Positions 36,646 to 40,809 of a stretch of DNA of 40,809 nt are shown here, one piece after another. This DNA comes from a virus. Under the pieces are notes generated by a model. The model searched no databases, was not told the DNA's origin, and worked only from the letters and a program-made list of their open reading frames with translations. Location: the IMG/VR virus record IMGVR_UViG_3300045996_001274, positions 1-40,809 of that record. One strand, written 5' to 3'. Numbering within the stretch: position 1 is the first letter of the stretch; each line of letters opens with the position of its first letter. A program made the position numbers and the translations under genes.

Positions 36646-39480
36646 GTGTCGCCTTCTACCTCCCAACCGCTCTCCCCGATGGGGCAGGCGGCACTCCAAT
36701 ACGCCCGCATGGGGTGGCCGGTGTTCCCGTGCCGCGAGCGGGACGACAGCTACAAGAACGCGAAGGGTGAGGACGTCATCCTGAAGGCCAAGCAGCCCTA
36801 TGTGGGCAACGGCTTGAAGGACGCGACGTGCGACGAGGAAGTGATCAAGGGCTGGTGGCGCCGTTTCCCCGAGGCGATGATCGGTGTGCCCGCTGGCGTG
36901 ACCGGCTGCTTCGTCACCGACTTCGACCCACGCACCGACGAGACGATCGACGAAGATACCGGCGAAGTGCTCAAGACGAAGGTCTGGACGCTCGACGAGT
37001 TGAAGGGCGTGCTGGCCGACTTCATCGGTTCGCCGCTGCCGCCGACGCCGGCGGCGTCGACGCCATCGGGCGGCGAGCATCACTATTATCGCCAGCCGGA
37101 CGGCGATCCCGTCCGCAACCGGAATGCGCTGCCCAGGCACATCGATGTGCGCGGGCATGGCGGCTACACGATCGTGCCGCCGAGCCGGTGCATCCAGAGC
37201 GACTATAGCGCGACCGGTGAGTATCGCTGGCTGCGCGAGCTGGGCGACTGGCGCGATCCCGCTTCCTTCGCCGCGGCCCCGGACGAGCTGATCAAGATCC
37301 TGCGGGCGCCGAAGAAGCGCGAACCCTCGCTGGCGGGTGCAGGGCCTCGGCCGAGCGGCCGCACCGACGTATCGGCCGAGGTCGACGACGACATTCGAAA
37401 GTACGCGCTCAGCGCGCTCGACGGCGAGTGCAAGGCGATTCGGCAGGCGGGAACCGGCAAGCGCCAGAACCAGCTGAACGAGAGCGCCTTCAAGGTGGCC
37501 ACGCTCGTCGGCGCCGGCGCGATCGATGAGGGCATGGCGCTTGCTGCGGTGACCTCGGCCGCGCGTGCCAATCCCGGTCGCGATGATGATCACGCGCTGA
37601 CCGCGACGATCGAGAGCGCATGGACAGCCGGGATCAACAGCCCTCGCGATCTCAGCGAGATCGCGGCCGCAGCGCGCTCCCGTCGGGAGCGCGGACCGCC
37701 TCGGGGAACCTCCCGCGGCTCCCGCCCCCGGCCCCCCGCTTCCGATGATGATGGCCAGCCAAGCTCCCAGACGGGAGGCAACGGCGATTTTGGCCGTGAG
37801 AAGGGGCCGGGGCGGGCGTCGGATGCCGAGCTGACGCGGGAATGCGCGTTCCTGCCCCATACCGACCTGGGCAACCTACAGCGCTTCCTGCGGCGCTACG
37901 GGCGGAATTTCCTCTACGTCGAGGCGTGGGGCTGGTTGGCGTGGGACGGCAAGCGCTGGGCGCGCGACCTCGCGGTGCCGATGCTCGGCCGCGCCGTGCA
38001 GGATACGATGCGCGCGATACAGGAAGAGGCGGACCTGGTGCGCGAGAGCGGCATCCCCGAGCCGCCGATGGCGCTCTACGACGCCGAGCAGCTGCGCGCG
38101 CACGAGGTTCAGCAGCGTGGCAAGCTCGACCGCATCGTCAAGCCGGCGACCGATCGCGCGCCGGCGGTGCTGCTGAGCGATACGATCGCGAAGTGGGGTC
38201 GCACGTCCGAGGGCGCGGGGCATATCGCGTGCATCGCCAAGATGGCGGAGGCGCGGCGATCGGCGCGAACCGAGGATTTCGATGCCGAGCCGCTGGCTCT
38301 GAACGTCCAGAACGGCACGCTTGTATTCCTGCGGCCCGAGGACGGCTTTGCGGCCTCGGTCGCGATCCGCGAGCATCGTCGCGAGGATCTGATGACCAAG
38401 GTGGCGGCGGTCGCGTACGAGCCCGCTGCCACATGCCCGAAGTTCGATGCATTCCTCAAGGAAGTGCAGCCGAGCGATGACATGCGCGAGTTCCTCGACG
38501 TGTGGGGCGGCTACAACATGCTCGGCGAGGCCTCGGCCCAGAAGATGGCGCTGTTCTATGGCGAGGGCTCGAACGGCAAGGGCGTGTGGATCAACACGGT
38601 CGCGCATCTGCTCGGCGACTATGCCTGGGCCGCTGCGATCGAGACGTTCATCGATCAGGGGAAGTATCGAAAAGGCAGCGATGCTTCGCCCGATCTCGCG
38701 ATCATGGCGGGACGTCGCATGGTCTACGCCAACGAGCCGGAAGACGGGACGAAATTCTCCGATGGCTTGATCAAGGCCATGACCAGCGACGAGCCCTTGA
38801 ACGTTCGCGAGCTGCTGAAGCCGCCGTTCCAGCTGATGGTCGGGTTCAAGAACACGGTCTCGGCGAACAACAAGCCGAAGATCGGAACCGATCACGGCAT
38901 CCAGCGGCGCGTGCAGGTAGTGCCATGGGACACGATCATTCCCGACGAGCGAGCCGATCTGCAGCTGAAGAGCAAGCTGAAGGCCGAGGCGAACGGCATC
39001 CTCAACCGATTGGTGCGAGGAGCGCTGCAGTACCTCACCAGCGGCATTCCGGTTCCCGAGGCGGTGCGGGCCGCGACCGAGGTCTATAAGGCCGAGAACG
39101 ACATTCTGGGGCAGTTTCTGGCGCTATGCATCGCGAGGGTGCCGGGCGAGGTCATGGGCTCGACGGCGCTGCACGAGCTGTTCGCCGCGTGGCAGACGTG
39201 GGCGCAGCTGCTCCCCGCATCGGGCAAGCCGTGGTCTCCCAAGTATCTCGCCGCTCAGATGGAGAGGCGGAAGTTTGTCAAGCGCAAGTCCAGCACGATG
39301 ATGTGGGACGATATCGCGGCGCGCTTCGATCGTCTCGACTTCGTCGATGAGGGCGGAAAGCCGATCGAGCGCGAGCTTCCCGAACCGCGTCATTGGCCGA
39401 ACGAAACGCCCGCTGCTGGCCGGCCCGTGCCCACGGCGCCCCCTGCGCCCCCGGAAAGTGAGGATTGGCTTGTTCCCTGA
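36646..39480 (+). CDS. Replication protein: prim-pol primase and P4/D5-type helicase
   Basis: A 944-residue protein, the likely replication initiator. The start is GTG 36646 after a GGGGGG site. The N-terminal 1-230 or so is a bifunctional primase-polymerase domain (ALQYARMGWPVFPCRERDDS, then AMIGVPAGVTGCFVTDFDP and GGYTIVPPSRCIQSDY). A basic Pro-rich linker lies near 345-375. The C-terminal part is a D5/P4-type SF3 helicase: LDVWGGYNMLGEASAQKMAL, Walker A GEGSNGKG at 639-646, MAGRRMVYANEPEDGTKFSD with acidic residues, and TVSANNKPKI as the sensor. Such a protein would open and prime at an origin by itself. The next gap holds repeats that may be that origin. Confidence 0.93.
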   Translation: MSPSTSQPLSPMGQAALQYARMGWPVFPCRERDDSYKNAKGEDVILKAKQPYVGNGLKDATCDEEVIKGWWRRFPEAMIGVPAGVTGCFVTDFDPRTDETIDEDTGEVLKTKVWTLDELKGVLADFIGSPLPPTPAASTPSGGEHHYYRQPDGDPVRNRNALPRHIDVRGHGGYTIVPPSRCIQSDYSATGEYRWLRELGDWRDPASFAAAPDELIKILRAPKKREPSLAGAGPRPSGRTDVSAEVDDDIRKYALSALDGECKAIRQAGTGKRQNQLNESAFKVATLVGAGAIDEGMALAAVTSAARANPGRDDDHALTATIESAWTAGINSPRDLSEIAAAARSRRERGPPRGTSRGSRPRPPASDDDGQPSSQTGGNGDFGREKGPGRASDAELTRECAFLPHTDLGNLQRFLRRYGRNFLYVEAWGWLAWDGKRWARDLAVPMLGRAVQDTMRAIQEEADLVRESGIPEPPMALYDAEQLRAHEVQQRGKLDRIVKPATDRAPAVLLSDTIAKWGRTSEGAGHIACIAKMAEARRSARTEDFDAEPLALNVQNGTLVFLRPEDGFAASVAIREHRREDLMTKVAAVAYEPAATCPKFDAFLKEVQPSDDMREFLDVWGGYNMLGEASAQKMALFYGEGSNGKGVWINTVAHLLGDYAWAAAIETFIDQGKYRKGSDASPDLAIMAGRRMVYANEPEDGTKFSDGLIKAMTSDEPLNVRELLKPPFQLMVGFKNTVSANNKPKIGTDHGIQRRVQVVPWDTIIPDERADLQLKSKLKAEANGILNRLVRGALQYLTSGIPVPEAVRAATEVYKAENDILGQFLALCIARVPGEVMGSTALHELFAAWQTWAQLLPASGKPWSPKYLAAQMERRKFVKRKSSTMMWDDIAARFDRLDFVDEGGKPIERELPEPRHWPNETPAAGRPVPTAPPAPPESEDWLVP

Positions 39481-39493
39481 GCATCCGCCCTAA

Positions 39494-39656
39494 GCTCCCG
39501 CGCTCCCATGTTGGGACGATCGCTTATTCTCGGGAACCACGCTTTTCTGCGGGTTAGGGAGGATAAGGGAGCTTGGGAGCGAAATCCGGACCCTTCCGCA
39601 TAGCATGCGCGCAGATGCGCGCGCGGGATTACCCCGCATATCGCTCCCACGTTCCC
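39494..39656. repeat. Paired GCTCCC repeats in the intergenic region after the primase
   Basis: Three sites each have two hexamers spaced by two bases: GCTCCC-GC-GCTCCC (39494-39507), the same on the other strand as GGGAGC-TT-GGGAGC (39567-39580), and GCTCCC-AC-GTTCCC (39643-39656). Further TCCTCCC motifs and a TGGGAGC lie just inside the next gene. The 189-base gap (39481-39669) has no gene. Such direct half-site pairs fit iterons or a regulator's operator. Confidence 0.6.
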
Positions 39657-39669
39657 ATGAGATAGCTAT

Positions 39670-40194
39670 ATGACTGATAATACTACATTTGATCCTCCCA
39701 ATTATCCTCCCAACACTGGGAGCATCCCTGAGCAGGCCACAGGTGGGGATTTCTCGAACGGCGCGCGCCTGCGCGGCGAATTCCTGACCTATGACGATGT
39801 CGAGGGGCGCTTGATCGAGGCGGTGCAGCTGCAGTGGCGCACCGAAGGCGGCAGCTGGCCGTTCGCCGGCGACGGGCCGTGGCACCTGATCCGCAAGGAA
39901 TGGGAAGATTGGGACGCGCGCGATCCCAAGCCGATGCCGCGCGTGCCGCTGAGCAAGGCCGAGCTGATGAGGATGCGCGAGGCATTCGGATGGCTGCTGC
40001 TGGTGCCGGAGGACACGGATCGGCGGCTCGTGCTGCTCAGTGTCACCGAGCGGGCGAAGGGCCCGAAGCGGGTGCCGTGGGCGCGGGTGGCCAAGCTGGT
40101 GGCCGGCGGGCACGAGCCCGATGCGCTGCGGATGCGCTATCGGCGGGCAATGGGCGCGCTGACCGGAAGGGTCAATGTGGCCTCCCTGCGCTGA
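39670..40194 (+). CDS. DUF6362-family protein
   Basis: A 174-residue protein. The first 35 residues are a low-complexity Asn/Pro/Thr stretch. From there LTYDDVEGRLIEAVQLQWRT, then SWPFAGDGPWHLIRKEWEDW and LMRMREAFGWLLLVPEDTDR match the DUF6362 layout. The C-terminal VPWARVAKLVAGGHEPDALR with MRYRRAMGALTGR is a helix-turn-helix-like end. The family is found just before terminase genes in alphaproteobacterial phages and may regulate late genes or packaging. It lies between two repeat regions that such a protein could bind. The ATG at 39670 lacks a strong ribosome site. Confidence 0.8.
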   Translation: MTDNTTFDPPNYPPNTGSIPEQATGGDFSNGARLRGEFLTYDDVEGRLIEAVQLQWRTEGGSWPFAGDGPWHLIRKEWEDWDARDPKPMPRVPLSKAELMRMREAFGWLLLVPEDTDRRLVLLSVTERAKGPKRVPWARVAKLVAGGHEPDALRMRYRRAMGALTGRVNVASLR

Positions 40195-40212
40195 AACCCG
40201 CAGAAATCTGCA

Positions 40213-40277
40213 CCTAGAGGCCGTCAAGCCCTAGAATGCCTCTAGGGGTCAAATAAAGTTGTTCGGCTCTAGGGGTC
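40213..40277. repeat. CTAG-rich repeat cluster upstream of HNH
   Basis: CCTAGAGGC (40213-40221) and GCCTCTAGG (40238-40246) are perfect inverted 9-base arms. CTCTAGGGGTC occurs twice (40240-40250 and 40267-40277), 27 bases apart. Four CTAG tetramers fall within about 60 bases, although CTAG is rare in many bacterial genomes. The region between DUF6362 and HNH (40195-40415) has no gene apart from this cluster and the hairpin at 40361. It may be a late operator or packaging site. Confidence 0.55.
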
Positions 40278-40360
40278 TGTGGGCGTAATTCTCCCTAAGT
40301 TGGTCGGTGACGTATGAGTTCGACTGACACCTTTGCTTCGGCAGACCTCTCCTAACCTTC

Positions 40361-40398
40361 GCAACGGGCGGCGCGGCTTCGGTCTCGCCGCCCGTTGC
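40361..40398. terminator. Strong hairpin before the HNH gene
   Basis: GCAACGGGCGGC (40361-40372) and GCCGCCCGTTGC (40387-40398) form a perfect 12-base stem with a 14-base loop. Only a short CTTT follows. It probably ends the early or replication transcript before the packaging genes, and its end is 17 bases from the HNH start. Confidence 0.65.
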
Positions 40399-40415
40399 GC
40401 TTTCAGGGTGACATC

Positions 40416-40763
40416 GTGGCCAAGCTCAAGGGACTGTCGTCCAGGCTGAGCCCACTGCGGTCGAGGATCGGTGGCGTCGCCGTTGATCGGCAGAGCTTCG
40501 ATCGAGCGCGCGACCAGCGGCCTTGGCGCAAGTGGTACAAGACGGCGCGGTGGCAGGCACTGCGGTGGCAGGTGCTCGTCCGCGATCTGTTCACCTGCCA
40601 GATGTGCGGGCGACTTGAGGGCGACACGTCGAAGCTGGTCGCGGACCATCGCGAACCGCATCGCGGGCTCGCGGGGCTGTTCTGGGACAGCGCAAACCTC
40701 TGGACCCTTTGCGAGCACTGCCATTCGAGCGTGAAGCAACGCGAGGAGGCGCGCGAGGCCTGA
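40416..40763 (+). CDS. HNH endonuclease (packaging-associated)
   Basis: A 115-residue HNH nuclease of the type next to the terminase genes in HK97-like phages, where it works with the terminase at cos cutting. The start is GTG 40416, with AGGGTGA ahead of it; an upstream TTG lies inside the hairpin and is rejected. Motifs are CQMCG (Cys61, Cys64), VADHREPHRG with the catalytic His78, and NLWTLCEHCHSSVK with Asn94, Cys99, Cys102 and His103. Basic residues early in the protein would bind DNA. The small terminase gene is expected just beyond the window. Confidence 0.92.
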   Translation: MAKLKGLSSRLSPLRSRIGGVAVDRQSFDRARDQRPWRKWYKTARWQALRWQVLVRDLFTCQMCGRLEGDTSKLVADHREPHRGLAGLFWDSANLWTLCEHCHSSVKQREEAREA

Positions 40764-40809
40764 CAGGGGAGGGGGGGGCAAAAGTCGGCAGGGGCGCTGG
40801 CGGCTAGAC
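40764..40809. other. Possible cos region at the right edge
   Basis: After the HNH stop the sequence has a G-run of eight within GGGGAGGGGGGGGC, then CAAAAGTCGGCAGGGGCGC. In HK97-type phages cos lies between the HNH gene and the small terminase gene, so this is the expected place. No cos overhang can be proved from one copy, and no start codon for the next gene is seen. Confidence 0.35.

Noticed and set aside
36604-38895. Long minus-strand readings opposite the primase gene
   Set aside because: The opposite strand encodes a clear prim-pol/helicase with catalytic motifs; these readings have shadow composition.
24665-40208. A 16-base match between 24665-24680 and 40193-40208 (GAAACCCGCAGAAATC), considered as a second attachment site
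   Set aside because: A match of this length is not rare in 40 kb of GC-biased DNA, and no tRNA or integrase motifs accompany the second copy.
1-40809. A complete circular genome with the two window ends joining
   Set aside because: The start is inside terL and the end is right after HNH. Joining them would leave no small terminase and no terminase ATPase domain, so some sequence is missing.
1-40809. CRISPR arrays, insertion sequences or ribosomal RNA genes
   Set aside because: No regularly spaced repeats, no transposase and no rRNA sequence were seen.

Overview
The window is most of the genome of a temperate, lambda-like tailed phage (HK97-type head, long non-contractile tail) of a high-GC alphaproteobacterium, probably a sphingomonad. 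This rests on GC-rich codon use, on genes related to alphaproteobacterial gene-transfer-agent and prophage families (GTA gp10-like chaperone, DUF3168, DUF4376, DUF6362, XF1762, DUF5131), and on a tRNA-Gly(CCC) fragment of alphaproteobacterial type. The host assignment is inference. No chromosomal housekeeping gene is visible. The left edge cuts the large terminase gene and the right edge stops just after an HNH endonuclease gene, where the small terminase gene and cos would be expected, so roughly 2 kb of terminase region appears to lie outside the window.

Layout. 1-7496 (+): terminase end, portal, protease, capsid, connectors, tail tube and tail-assembly chaperone, nearly all with overlapping stop/start codons. 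7459-7692 (-): a small membrane protein antisense to the tail operon. 7728-16616 (+): tape measure, tail tip, J-like protein and fibre. 16622-18776 (+): lysis, with two membrane proteins, an N-acetylmuramidase, a holin-like protein and a nested Rz/Rz1 spanin pair. 18804-20549 (+): a small protein and an SGNH hydrolase. 20657-22593 (-): one compact operon of RelE-like toxin, helix-turn-helix antitoxin, a 37-aa ORF and an OafA-type acyltransferase, read from a promoter carrying two palindromes. 22931-23782 (+): a Dam-type methylase behind four consecutive hairpins. 23878-24599 (-): three small genes. 24600-24800: an apparently intact attP. 24751-29992 (-): ten overlapping genes ending in the integrase. 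30020-30890: the immunity switch (S24-type repressor, five related operators, divergent Cro-like gene). 31593-36587 (+): early regulators, small zinc proteins, DUF5131, a methyltransferase and XF1762. 36646-39480 (+): prim-pol/P4-type helicase. 39481-40763: a repeat-bearing intergenic region, DUF6362, a CTAG-rich repeat region, a strong hairpin and HNH.

How the parts work together. The repressor is flanked by two operators on the leftward-promoter side and three on the Cro side. In each predicted promoter the operator fills the -35/-10 spacer, so one protein would silence both early operons. The attP core (40 nt, the 5' half of tRNA-Gly) lies between two pairs of an octamer repeat, with phage genes on both sides. 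The DNA is therefore either unintegrated or a junction of tandem prophages. The acyltransferase/toxin-antitoxin operon and the methylase look like lysogen-expressed cargo. The tail-linked SGNH hydrolase and the acyltransferase suggest opposing modification of a surface glycan, though this is inference.

The points most worth a second look are the toxin-antitoxin/acyltransferase operon, the attP that carries the 5' rather than the 3' half of its target tRNA, the hairpins that bury ribosome binding sites in early leaders, the antisense membrane gene, and the frame-shifted second part of the tail chaperone.
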